Part shown: piece after piece, positions 25,666 through 34,221 of the stretch | How the letters are laid out: every line of letters begins with the position of its first letter | How positions within the stretch are numbered: the first letter of the stretch is position 1 | Assembly (NCBI RefSeq): GCF_003330845.1 | Contig: NZ_CP026121.1 | Coordinates: 7,297,501 to 7,361,500 of the forward strand | DNA: 64,000 bases | Reading direction: 5' to 3' | Source of the DNA: Streptomyces sp. Go-475 | Lineage (GTDB): Bacteria > Actinomycetota > Actinomycetes > Streptomycetales > Streptomycetaceae | Notes under the pieces: model-generated | Database searches by the model: none | The model's input: the letters and a program-made list of their open reading frames with translations, nothing else | Told to the model about the DNA's origin: nothing | Translations under genes and position numbers: made by a program

Positions 25666-26109
25666 ATGGCGCAGGTCGAAGCCACTACGGAGCGGATCGT
25701 CGCGGCGGACGCGGAGACGGTGTTCGACGCCCTCGCCGACTACAGCGGCACGCGCGCGAAGCTGCTGCCCGAGCAGTTCAGCGAGTACGAGGTCCGGGAG
25801 GGCGGCGACGGCGAGGGCACCCTCGTCCACTGGCGGCTCCAGGCCACCAGCAAGCGCGTGCGCGACTGCCTGCTGGAGGTCACCGAGCCCACCGACGGCG
25901 AGCTGGTCGAGAAGGACCGCAACTCCTCCATGGTCACCACCTGGCGGGTCACCCCGGCCGGGGAGGGCAAGTCCCGCGTCGTCGTGACCACCACCTGGAC
26001 CGGCGCGGGCGGCATCGGCGGCTTCTTCGAGAAGACGTTCGCGCCCAAGGGGCTCGGCCGGATCTACGACGCGGTGCTCGCCAGGCTCGCCGCCGAGGTC
26101 GAGAAGTAG
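25666..26109 (+). CDS. SRPBCC (START/Bet v1) family protein
   Basis: This 147-residue protein has the polyketide-cyclase/dehydrase fold: TERIVAADAETVFDALADYS at the N-terminus, a curved sheet (LVHWRLQATSKRVRDCLLEV, MVTTWRVTPA), then FFEKTFAPKGLGRIYDAVLA as the closing helix. Such proteins bind hydrophobic ligands or catalyse cyclisation, and no catalytic residues can be assigned. The ATG at 25666 has GGAGGAAAG 3-11 nt upstream, settling the start; longer upstream readings are not supported. It is divergent from the radical SAM gene. Confidence 0.88.
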   Translation: MAQVEATTERIVAADAETVFDALADYSGTRAKLLPEQFSEYEVREGGDGEGTLVHWRLQATSKRVRDCLLEVTEPTDGELVEKDRNSSMVTTWRVTPAGEGKSRVVVTTTWTGAGGIGGFFEKTFAPKGLGRIYDAVLARLAAEVEK

Positions 26110-26133
26110 CCGCTCCCAAGGCCCGGATCCCTC

Positions 26134-26149
26134 GGGGCCGTTGGGCCCC
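26134..26149 (+). terminator. Short hairpin after the SRPBCC gene
   Basis: GGGGCC-GTTG-GGCCCC lies 24 bp after the stop. It is a compact G+C hairpin without a T run, plausible as a Streptomyces terminator. Confidence 0.4.
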
Positions 26150-26265
26150 TCACCGGTTCGGGTGATCTCCGTACGGCTCGCTCCTGTGCCGTAACTCGTC
26201 GCGCTTGCTCGTAGTTGTCGCTTTTACGCGGGAATTGTGCGGCAGCGCGACGAGGGGAGCGGTAG

Positions 26266-28656
26266 GTGGGCGGTATCACTCTGGCGCAGGACGAACCGGC
26301 GGTAGCACCTCCCGACGCCCCCGCACCACCATCGACCGCGGAAGCCCGACCGAGCCCGTGGCGGGTGCGGTTGGTCTTCCTCGCGCTGCTGCCGGCCCTG
26401 CTCCTGGCCGCCCTGGAGCAGATGATCGTCGCCACCGCGCTCCCGGAGATCGTCGGCGAGCTGCACGGTGCGGACCGGATGTCCTGGGCGATCACGGCCT
26501 ACCTGCTCACCGCCACCGTCGGACTGCCCGTCTACGGCAAGCTCGGCGATCTCCTCGGCCGCAAGGGCGTCTTCCAGTTCGCCGTGGTCGTCTTCGTCGC
26601 CGGCTCCGCGCTCGCGGGCCGGGCGCAGACCATGGACCAGCTGATCGCGTTCCGCGCCCTGCAGGGCGCCGGCGCGGGCGGCCTCATGATCGGCGTGCAG
26701 ACGATCATCGCCGACATCGCGCCGCCCCGGCAGCGCGGCCGCTACCTGGGCCTGATCGGCGCCGCCTTCGGTCTCGCCTCCGTGGCCGGCCCCCTGCTCG
26801 GCGGCTACTTCGCGGACCACCTCTCCTGGCGCTGGTGCTTCTACGTCAACGTGCCCTTCGGCCTGGTCACCCTCGCCGTCGTCGCCCTCGCGCTGAAACT
26901 CCCGAAACCGGCCGCCAGGGCCCGGCTGGACATCCTCGGCGCGCTGCTGCTGACCGCCGCCTCCACCTGCCTGGTCCTGCTGACCACCTGGGGCGGCACG
27001 GAGCACGCCTGGGACTCGCGCGTGATCCTCGGCCTCGGCGCCGGAGCGGCCGCGGCGACCGTCCTCTTCCTCGTCGTCGAGCGCTTCGCCGCCGAACCCC
27101 TCATGCCGCTGCGGCTGTTCCGGGACTCCGTCTTCACCGTCACCGGCCTCGTCGGCCTGGTGATCGGCGTCGCGCTCTTCGGCGCCGCCGGCTACCTGCC
27201 GACCTACCTGCAGATGGTCGACGGGGTCTCCGCCACCGAGTCGGGCCTGCTCATGCTGCCGATGACGGCCGGCATCGTCGGCGCCTCGGTCGTCGCCGGA
27301 CAGCTCATCAGCCACACCGGCCGCTACAAGGCCTACCCGATCCTCGGCTGTGCCCTCTCCGTGGCCGGCCTGTGGCTGCTCTCCCGCCTGGAGGCCGACA
27401 CGCCCCGGCTGCACTTCGGCATCTGGACGGCCGTCCTCGGCGCCGGGATCGGCATGGTGATGCCGGTGCTGATCCTCGCCGTGCAGAACTCCGTGCGCCC
27501 GGCCGACCTGTCGACCGCCACCAGCGCCAACAACTACTTCCGGCAGATCGGCGGCAGCGTCGGAGCCGCCGTCTGCGGCACGCTCCTCGCGGAACGGCTC
27601 ACCGACGCCCTGGCCGACCGCCCGCCCACGCGCGCGGGGACCCCGCTGCCCGACCCGGAGTCCCTCACCCCGCGGCTGGTGCACTCCCTGCCCCCGGCCC
27701 TGCGCGACGACTACGTCCGGGCCTACGCCGACACCATGCCGCGGATCTTCCTCTACCTGGTGCCGGTGCTCGTCCTCGGACTCGTCATCGCCTTCTTCCT
27801 CAAGGAGAAACCCCTGGTGTCCCACAACGCCTCCGTCACCGACCCGGACACGGCACCGGGGAACGCCCCGATCCCGCAGGCGCGCGGCGCGTACACCGCC
27901 GGCGTGCCCGTCTGCGGCTCGGTGCAGCACCACGACGGGACCGTCGTGCCCCGCGCGGCGCTCACGCTGATCGACGTCACCGGACGGCAGACCGGGCGCG
28001 GCGCGAGCGGCGAGGACGGACGCTACGCGCTGGCCACCCCGGGCCCGGGCTCGTACGTGCTGATCGCCGCGGCGGGCGGCCACCAGCCGCAGGCGGTCTC
28101 CGTCACCGTCGGCGAACGCCCCGTCGAACTCGACATCGTCCTCGGCGGCGCCGGGAACCTCGTCGGCAGCGTGGTCACCGCCGACGGCACGCCCGTGCGC
28201 GACGCCACCGTCACCCTCACCAACGCGCACGGCGAGGTCGTCGCCACCACCCGCAGCGGCCGCGAGGGCGGTTACGTCATCACCGAGCTGGTGGCCGGCG
28301 AGTACACCCTCGCCGCCAGCGCGCCCGCCTTCCGCCCGGCCGCGCTCCCCGTCACCGTCCAGGCCGCCCGCGAGACCCGCCGGGACATCGAGCTGGCCGG
28401 TGGCGCCGTGCTGCGGGGCACCGTCCGGGCGGGCGGCGGACGGCCGGTGGAGGACGCGCGGGTGACCCTGCTGGATGTGGGCGGCAACGTCATCGACACC
28501 CTCACCACCGGCGCCGACGGCACCTTCCGCTTCGTCGACCTGGCCTCCGGGGAGTACACCGTCATCGCCGCCGGCTACCCGCCCGTCGCCACCGTCCTCC
28601 AGGTGGCCGGCGGCGGACGCACCGAGCGGGATCTGCAACTGGGGCACGAGGACTGA
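26266..28656 (+). CDS. DHA2-family MFS exporter fused to three carboxypeptidase-regulatory-like repeats
   Basis: This 796-residue protein begins with a 14-helix EmrB/QacA-type drug:H+ antiporter (about residues 30-520), with ALEQMIVATALPEIVGEL, YGKLGDLLGRKGVFQF and motif-C-like LIGAAFGLASVAGPLLGG. A C-terminal part of about 250 residues holds three Ig-like CarboxypepD_reg repeats spaced about 84 residues apart: VCGSVQHHDGTVVPRAALTL, LVGSVVTADGTPVRDATVTL and LRGTVRAGGGRPVEDARVTL. Single-domain exporters of this class are about 500 residues. With 14 helices the C-terminus should be cytoplasmic, unless a helix follows the core. The GTG at 26266 has GAGGGGAG upstream. Confidence 0.9.
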   Translation: MGGITLAQDEPAVAPPDAPAPPSTAEARPSPWRVRLVFLALLPALLLAALEQMIVATALPEIVGELHGADRMSWAITAYLLTATVGLPVYGKLGDLLGRKGVFQFAVVVFVAGSALAGRAQTMDQLIAFRALQGAGAGGLMIGVQTIIADIAPPRQRGRYLGLIGAAFGLASVAGPLLGGYFADHLSWRWCFYVNVPFGLVTLAVVALALKLPKPAARARLDILGALLLTAASTCLVLLTTWGGTEHAWDSRVILGLGAGAAAATVLFLVVERFAAEPLMPLRLFRDSVFTVTGLVGLVIGVALFGAAGYLPTYLQMVDGVSATESGLLMLPMTAGIVGASVVAGQLISHTGRYKAYPILGCALSVAGLWLLSRLEADTPRLHFGIWTAVLGAGIGMVMPVLILAVQNSVRPADLSTATSANNYFRQIGGSVGAAVCGTLLAERLTDALADRPPTRAGTPLPDPESLTPRLVHSLPPALRDDYVRAYADTMPRIFLYLVPVLVLGLVIAFFLKEKPLVSHNASVTDPDTAPGNAPIPQARGAYTAGVPVCGSVQHHDGTVVPRAALTLIDVTGRQTGRGASGEDGRYALATPGPGSYVLIAAAGGHQPQAVSVTVGERPVELDIVLGGAGNLVGSVVTADGTPVRDATVTLTNAHGEVVATTRSGREGGYVITELVAGEYTLAASAPAFRPAALPVTVQAARETRRDIELAGGAVLRGTVRAGGGRPVEDARVTLLDVGGNVIDTLTTGADGTFRFVDLASGEYTVIAAGYPPVATVLQVAGGGRTERDLQLGHED

Positions 28657-28800
28657 ACGGCGCGGGCGCGCGGGGTCGTACGCCGGTGCGCACCCCGCGC
28701 GAGCAATTCCCGCGTTGACTCACCTCACGCCCGGCGGGAGCCGTACGGTGGTGACGCTGGCACAGATCTTGCGGATCCGTGGGGAGAGAGGGCCTGGGCC

Positions 28801-31239
28801 ATGGACCGTGGCACCGAGACGGACACCACCCCCAGCCCCGGGGCTGGGCGCGGCGCGGTGACGGAAGCCGGCGAGCCCGGCCGGGTCCCGCTGGCCGTGG
28901 TCGTCGTCGACCGCGAGGGCCTCGTGTCCCACTGGAGCCGGGGCGCACGGCGCCTGTTCGGCGTCCCGAAGGAAGAGGCGATCGGCCGCCCGGCCCTCGA
29001 CCTGCTGCCCGTCTCCGGCGCCCTGGCCGAGGGGCAGGACCCGGCCCCGTACGACGACGACGGCCTCGGACCCGACCTCGAATCCTCCCTGGACGGCGGG
29101 CTCTCCTACCCGGCGGCGGGCCGCGCCCGCCTCGCCGCGCCCGGCCGGGAGCGGGCCGACGTCCTGTGGTGGGCCTATCCGCTGGTCGGTCCCGGACCCG
29201 AGCGGCTGCTCGTGCTCGCCGCCGACGCGGACGGGCTGCGGCCCTGCGACGGGACCTTCGAGCGGATCGCGCCCGGCTTCGCCCTGCACACCGACTTCCC
29301 CGGCGCGGAGGACCTCGCCCGCCGGCTCCCGGAGATCCTGCCCAGCATGAGCGTCGGCGAGAGCGCCCGCATCGTCGCGCAGGTCCTCGAACTCGGCTAC
29401 CCCGTCCTGGAGTTCAGCCAGAACGACCGGGTGCCCGTCACCCCCGACTGGGGCGTGGCCCGGCGTGCCGAGCGCAGGGCGCGCCGCGAGCGGGCCGCGC
29501 GGGCCCGGGCCGCGGGGCAGCCCGTCCCCGAGGAACTGCGCGACGAAGGCGAGGATCTGGAGTACGCCGCCGTCCGCGAGCGCCTGGAGTTCCTCAACGA
29601 GGTCAGCGGCCGCATCGGCACCTCCCTCGACCTGTCCCGCACGATCACCGAGGTCAGCAGGGCGGTCGTGCCGCGCTTCACGGACGTCGCGGGCACCTAT
29701 CTGCGCGAACAGGTCGTCGCGGGCGAGGGCTTCCCCGAGGGCGTGCCCGACACGACGACCCTGTGGCACCGGGTCGCCGTCGAGCACACCGACGAGCCCG
29801 GCCGCTGGGACGACGTCGTGCCCGTCGGCGAGGCCATGCCCTTCCCGGCGCACACGCCGTTCTTCCAGTGCATGACCAGCGGCGAACCCGTGCTCGTGCC
29901 GCGCATCAGCGAGGAGATGGGGCACGCCATCGCCGCGCAGTTCGAGAAGCGCGACATCCGGCCGCTCATCACGGGCCGCTCCATGCTCGTCGTACCGCTG
30001 AAGGCGCGCAACGTCGTCCTCGGCTTCATGATCCTGCTGCGCCACCCGGAGCGGCCCGTCTTCAACGACATGGACCGCGTCACCGGCGCCGAACTCGCCG
30101 CCCGCGCGGGCCTGGTGCTCGACAACGCGCGCATGTACACGTTCCAGGAGAACGTCGCCGAGACGCTCCAGGACAGCATGCTGCCGCACATCCCGCCCCG
30201 CATGCCGGGCTGCGACATCGCCACCCGCTATCTGCCGGGCACGCTGCTCGGACGGGTCGGCGGCGACTGGTTCGACGCGGTGAAGCTGCACGGCGGGCGC
30301 ACGGCGCTCGTCGTCGGCGACGTCATGGGCCACGGCCTGAACTCGGCCGCGATGATGGGACAGTTGCGCACGGCCGTGCAGACCATGGCCGGGCTCGACC
30401 TGCCGCCCGCCCAGCTGCTGCGCAACCTCGACGACCTCGCCCAGCGCCTCGGCGACACCTACCTCGCGACCTGTCTGTACGGCGTCTACGACCCGATCGC
30501 GAGCGAACTCCACCTCGCCAACGCCGGGCACGTCCCGCCCGTCCTGGTCCGGGCCGAGGACGGCCGCAGCGAGCTGCTGGACCTGCCCACGGGCGCGCCC
30601 ATCGGTGTCGGGGGAGTGCCCTTCGAGGCGGTCCGGGTGCGCGTCGAGCCCGGCGACCGGCTGGTGATGTGCACCGACGGGCTGGTGGAGGTGCGCGGCG
30701 AGGACATCGGCGTGGGCCTGGCGACCCTCTGCGAGTCCGCCGCCCATCCGGCCGCGTCCATGGACGAGGCGTGCGACACGATCATCCGCGCCCTCAACAC
30801 GCGGGGCGGCCGCAAGGACGACGTGGCGCTGCTGATGGCCCGCCTCAACGGCATCGAGCCGGACGACGTGGCCGAATGGCGCCTGGCCCTCGACCCGGCC
30901 GAGGTGGGCCGGGCCCGCGCCGCGGTCCGCGAGCAACTGCACGACTGGGGCCTGGCGAAGCTGGTCGCGTCCGCCGAGCTGATGGTCGGCGAACTCGTCA
31001 CCAACGCCGTACGGCACTCCCACGCCCACCCCGTCGAACTGCGCCTGGTCCGCGGCGACACGCTGCTGTGCGAGGTGCACGACGACGACCACGAACTGCC
31101 CACGCTGACGGACGCGGGCCCGCTCGACGACGCCGGACGCGGTCTGCGCGTGGTCAGCACCCTGTCCCGCGAGTGGGGGACCAGCCGGACCAAGGCCGGC
31201 AAGACGGTGTGGTTCGAGCTGACCCTGCCGCGCCGCTGA
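28801..31239 (+). CDS. PAS-GAF-SpoIIE phosphatase-HATPase multidomain regulator
   Basis: This 812-residue signalling protein has an N-terminal PAS domain (about 25-130; AVVVVDREGLVSHWSRGARR), a second variable region, a GAF domain (about 258-443; LEFLNEVSGRIGTSLDLSRT), a PP2C-type SpoIIE phosphatase (about 455-680; GTLLGRVGGDWFDAVKL, VVGDVMGHGLNSAAMM, VMCTDGLVE with metal-binding Asp residues) and a C-terminal RsbW-like HATPase (about 695-810; LMVGELVTNAVRHSHAH, DDAGRGLRVVSTLS). It would dephosphorylate an anti-anti-sigma factor and may also act as an anti-sigma kinase. No sigma or antagonist gene is adjacent, so its partners are elsewhere. No membrane segments are seen. Confidence 0.93.
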   Translation: MDRGTETDTTPSPGAGRGAVTEAGEPGRVPLAVVVVDREGLVSHWSRGARRLFGVPKEEAIGRPALDLLPVSGALAEGQDPAPYDDDGLGPDLESSLDGGLSYPAAGRARLAAPGRERADVLWWAYPLVGPGPERLLVLAADADGLRPCDGTFERIAPGFALHTDFPGAEDLARRLPEILPSMSVGESARIVAQVLELGYPVLEFSQNDRVPVTPDWGVARRAERRARRERAARARAAGQPVPEELRDEGEDLEYAAVRERLEFLNEVSGRIGTSLDLSRTITEVSRAVVPRFTDVAGTYLREQVVAGEGFPEGVPDTTTLWHRVAVEHTDEPGRWDDVVPVGEAMPFPAHTPFFQCMTSGEPVLVPRISEEMGHAIAAQFEKRDIRPLITGRSMLVVPLKARNVVLGFMILLRHPERPVFNDMDRVTGAELAARAGLVLDNARMYTFQENVAETLQDSMLPHIPPRMPGCDIATRYLPGTLLGRVGGDWFDAVKLHGGRTALVVGDVMGHGLNSAAMMGQLRTAVQTMAGLDLPPAQLLRNLDDLAQRLGDTYLATCLYGVYDPIASELHLANAGHVPPVLVRAEDGRSELLDLPTGAPIGVGGVPFEAVRVRVEPGDRLVMCTDGLVEVRGEDIGVGLATLCESAAHPAASMDEACDTIIRALNTRGGRKDDVALLMARLNGIEPDDVAEWRLALDPAEVGRARAAVREQLHDWGLAKLVASAELMVGELVTNAVRHSHAHPVELRLVRGDTLLCEVHDDDHELPTLTDAGPLDDAGRGLRVVSTLSREWGTSRTKAGKTVWFELTLPRR

Positions 31240-31363
31240 GCACCACCGCGTCGAACGCGAGGTGAAGGAACGCGCCGCGTCCTTGTGGCCGCGACCGGGG
31301 CGCGGTACACCGTACTCGCCCGTCACTCATGGCGGGAACCGTTCGCACCCTGGGGAGTCGGAC

Positions 31364-32089
31364 ATGAGCGTGACGAGTCGGTACCGGGAGTCCTGGGAGG
31401 GGTTCTGGCGTGAGGCGTCCGACGAACCCGGGGCGGTGATCTGGGACGCCGAACCGGCCCTGACCGCCGGTCCCCACCTCGCCCTGTTCGAACCGCACCT
31501 GGCCGACCCCGCGCTGCCGCTGGTGGACCTCGGCTGCGGCAACGGCACCCAGACCCGTTACCTCGCCGACCGCTTCCCGCGGGTCCTGGGCGCCGATCTG
31601 TCCGCCGCGGCCCTCGACCACGCCCGGCGGGCCGACCCGGCGGGACAGGCGACCTACCGGCAACTGGACGCCGCCGAGAAGAGCGAGACCCAGGCCCTGC
31701 ACGCGGAACTCGGCGACGCCAACGTCTATGTGCGGGGCGTCCTGCACCAGTGCGAGCCGGACGACCGGCAGGCGCTCGTGGACGGCGTCGCCACGCTGGT
31801 CGGCGACCGCGGCCGCGCCCTCCTCGTGGAGCTCTCGGGGGACGCCAAGCCGGTGCTCATGGCCCTGGCGAGCGGCCCGGCCGGTCCGCCGCCCAAGCTC
31901 GCGCCCGTGTTCCGGCACGGCATCGCGCCCGGCGAGGTCTCGGACGACGCCGTCCCCGAGTACCTGCGCGCCGCGGGGCTCACCGTCCTCGCGAGCGGCG
32001 AACTCCCGCTGAGCACCACCGAGTACCGCCCCGACGGCACCCGCGTGGAGCTGCCGTCGCGGTGGGTGGTGGCGGGGCGCACGGGCTGA
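31364..32089 (+). CDS. Class I SAM-dependent methyltransferase
   Basis: This 241-residue Rossmann-fold methyltransferase has SAM motif I in LPLVDLGCGNGTQTRYLAD, motif II in VLGADLSAAALDHARRA, and the post-motif region ANVYVRGVLHQCEPDDRQAL. The chosen ATG has GGGGAGTCG just upstream. The family is close to thiopurine or small-molecule methyltransferases and the substrate is unknown. It has no obvious operon partner. Confidence 0.87.
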   Translation: MSVTSRYRESWEGFWREASDEPGAVIWDAEPALTAGPHLALFEPHLADPALPLVDLGCGNGTQTRYLADRFPRVLGADLSAAALDHARRADPAGQATYRQLDAAEKSETQALHAELGDANVYVRGVLHQCEPDDRQALVDGVATLVGDRGRALLVELSGDAKPVLMALASGPAGPPPKLAPVFRHGIAPGEVSDDAVPEYLRAAGLTVLASGELPLSTTEYRPDGTRVELPSRWVVAGRTG

Positions 32090-32218
32090 CCGAGGCGCTC
32101 CTGCCCCGCCGCTTCGGCCGGCTCCGGCACGGACCCTGGTGACCTTGGTTTTTGTCGGTGTACGGTCACTGGTGCGCCGTTCTGTCCGTGCACCTGCCTC
32201 GCCGTCCGGAGGACAGTC

Positions 32219-33313
32219 ATGCCGTTGCCCTGGGTCCGGATGCTCGTCGCGTCGGCGGCGTCGCTGCTGCTGCTCGGCACGTCGGCCGTCGCCACCGCCG
32301 CGCCCGACCGGGACGGAGTGCGGGCGAGCGTCCACACCGCCGGGCGGGTCCAGGACGCCGGGGACGTCCTCCGGTACAGCTGGCCCGGCGTGTACTTCGA
32401 GGGCCGGGTCCGGGGGACCGGCGTCGGAATCGTGCTCGACGACCCGGCCGCCGACTACGACGTCCAGGTCGACGGAACCACCGTCGCGACCCTCGTCACG
32501 CCGGGCCGGACCACCCACTGGGTCAGGGGCCTGCGCGACGGCGTGCACACCGTCCGGCTCGTCAAGCGCAACGACACACCCTGGAGCACCAGCGCGTTCG
32601 GCGGGTTCGTCGCCGCGCCGGGCGGCGCCGTGCTGAGCAGGCCGGCCGCGCGGAGCCGCCAGATCGAGTTCGTCGGCGACTCCCTCACCGCGGGCTACGG
32701 CAACCTCTCGACGTCCCGCGACTGCGACGGCGAGCAGCTCAAGCGCACCACCAACGCGGACGTGAGCTACGGCGCCCTCACCGCCCGGCGGCTGAAGGCC
32801 GACTACCAGCTCAACGCCTACTCGGGCCTGGGCATGGTGCGCAACTACAACGGCGGCTCCCCGGAGGTGAACTACCGCACCTTCTACGATCGCGCGCTGC
32901 TGAACGTGCCGGGCGACGTCTGGCAGAACCCGGGCACCTGGCGGCCGCAGCTCGTCGTGGTGTACCTCGGCACGAACGACTTCTCCACGCCCGTCAACCC
33001 CGGGGAGCCGTGGACGGACGAGAGCCTCGCCGCCGCCTACCGCAGCGCCTACCGCGGCTTCCTGGAGAAACTGCGCACGCGCTACGGCCCTGGGACCACC
33101 CTCCTGGCCGTCGGCGCCGGCCCGTTCGCCGGACACGTCGAGCAGGTCGTCCAGGACCGCACCGCCGCCGGCGACCGCCGGGTCCGCCACTGGTCCCCCG
33201 ACGCCACCGGCCTGGACCACACCGGCTGCCACTGGCACTACTCGGCCCGCGACCACCGGCTCCTCGCCGACCGGCTCACCGCGTTCATCAGCGACCTGCC
33301 GATACGGTGGTGA
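32219..33313 (+). CDS. Secreted SGNH/GDSL carbohydrate esterase, CE2-like
   Basis: This 364-residue secreted esterase has a signal peptide (RMLVASAASLLLLGTSAVAT), then an N-terminal beta-sandwich (about residues 35-140) that precedes the SGNH domain, as in carbohydrate esterase family 2. The nucleophile Ser is in IEFVGDSLTAGYGN; GTNDFSTPVN is block III; Asp/His are within SPDATGLDHTGCHWHYSARD. It probably removes acetyl groups from plant polysaccharides. GGAGGAC lies just before the ATG. Confidence 0.9.
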   Translation: MPLPWVRMLVASAASLLLLGTSAVATAAPDRDGVRASVHTAGRVQDAGDVLRYSWPGVYFEGRVRGTGVGIVLDDPAADYDVQVDGTTVATLVTPGRTTHWVRGLRDGVHTVRLVKRNDTPWSTSAFGGFVAAPGGAVLSRPAARSRQIEFVGDSLTAGYGNLSTSRDCDGEQLKRTTNADVSYGALTARRLKADYQLNAYSGLGMVRNYNGGSPEVNYRTFYDRALLNVPGDVWQNPGTWRPQLVVVYLGTNDFSTPVNPGEPWTDESLAAAYRSAYRGFLEKLRTRYGPGTTLLAVGAGPFAGHVEQVVQDRTAAGDRRVRHWSPDATGLDHTGCHWHYSARDHRLLADRLTAFISDLPIRW

Positions 33314-33387
33314 CCACCTCGTAGCCGGTTCCGCCCGCAGCGCGTAACGTGACGAACCATGAAGATCTGCACCCGGGACGGCTCGTC

Positions 33388-34221
33388 ATGAGAATCCTCA
33401 TCAGCGCGGACATGGAGGGCGCCACCGGAGTCACCTGGCCGGACGACGTGCTGCCGGGCGCCTCGCAGTGGGAGCGCTGCCGCTCGCTGTTCACCTCCGA
33501 CGTCAACGCCGCCGTGCTCGGCTTCCACGACGGCGGCGCCGACGAGGTGGTCATCAACGAGGCGCACTCGACGATGCGCAACCTGCTGCTGGAGCAGCTG
33601 GACGAACGGGCCCAGTTGCTCACCGGGCGGCACAAGGCGCTGTCCATGGTGGAGGGCGTGCAGTACGGCGACGTCGACGGTGTCGCGTTCGTCGGCTACC
33701 ACGCGGGCGCCGGCATGGAGGGCGTCCTCGCCCACACCTACCTGGCCAACTCCATCACGGGCGTGTGGCTGAACGACGTACGGGCGAGTGAGGGGCTGCT
33801 CAACGCGCGGGTCGCGGCCGAGTTCGGGGTGCCGGTCGTGCTGGTCACCGGGGACGACGTGGCCTGCGAGGACGCGCTCGGGTACGCGCCCGGGGCGCTG
33901 AAGGTCGCCGTCAAGGACCACGTGTCCCGGTACGCGGCCGTGTGCCGCCCGCCCGCGCGCACCGCGGCCGACATCCGGGCCGCCGCCAAGGAGGCCGCCG
34001 CGCTGGCGGTGCGTCACGAGCCGGTGCGCGGCGGGCCGTTCACCGTCGCCGTGGAGTTCGACGCGGAGCACCTGGCGATGGCCGCGACGGTCGTACCGGG
34101 TGTGGACCGGATCGCCGAGCGGAAGGTGGCGTACACGAGCGGGACCATGTACGAGGGCATCCGCGCCTTCAAGGCGGTCACCACGATCGTCGCGGCCGCG
34201 GTGGAGGAGCAGTATGGCTGA
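33388..34221 (+). CDS. M55 family D-aminopeptidase (DppA-like)
   Basis: This 277-residue zinc peptidase has the metal ligands in MRILISADMEGATGV (Asp-x-Glu), VINEAHSTMRN and FVGYHAGAG, as in B. subtilis DppA, which releases D-Ala from D-Ala-D-Ala-type peptides. The ATG at 33388 fits the family N-terminus exactly and has GGGACGG upstream; longer readings do not. It overlaps the M20 gene by eight bases and begins a run of four peptidases, which points to breakdown of cell-wall-derived D-amino-acid peptides. Confidence 0.92.
   Translation: MRILISADMEGATGVTWPDDVLPGASQWERCRSLFTSDVNAAVLGFHDGGADEVVINEAHSTMRNLLLEQLDERAQLLTGRHKALSMVEGVQYGDVDGVAFVGYHAGAGMEGVLAHTYLANSITGVWLNDVRASEGLLNARVAAEFGVPVVLVTGDDVACEDALGYAPGALKVAVKDHVSRYAAVCRPPARTAADIRAAAKEAAALAVRHEPVRGGPFTVAVEFDAEHLAMAATVVPGVDRIAERKVAYTSGTMYEGIRAFKAVTTIVAAAVEEQYG

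Noticed and set aside
28715..28749. TTGACT ... TACGGT as the promoter of the SpoIIE-type gene
   Set aside because: The spacing is 23 nt, too long for a standard promoter.
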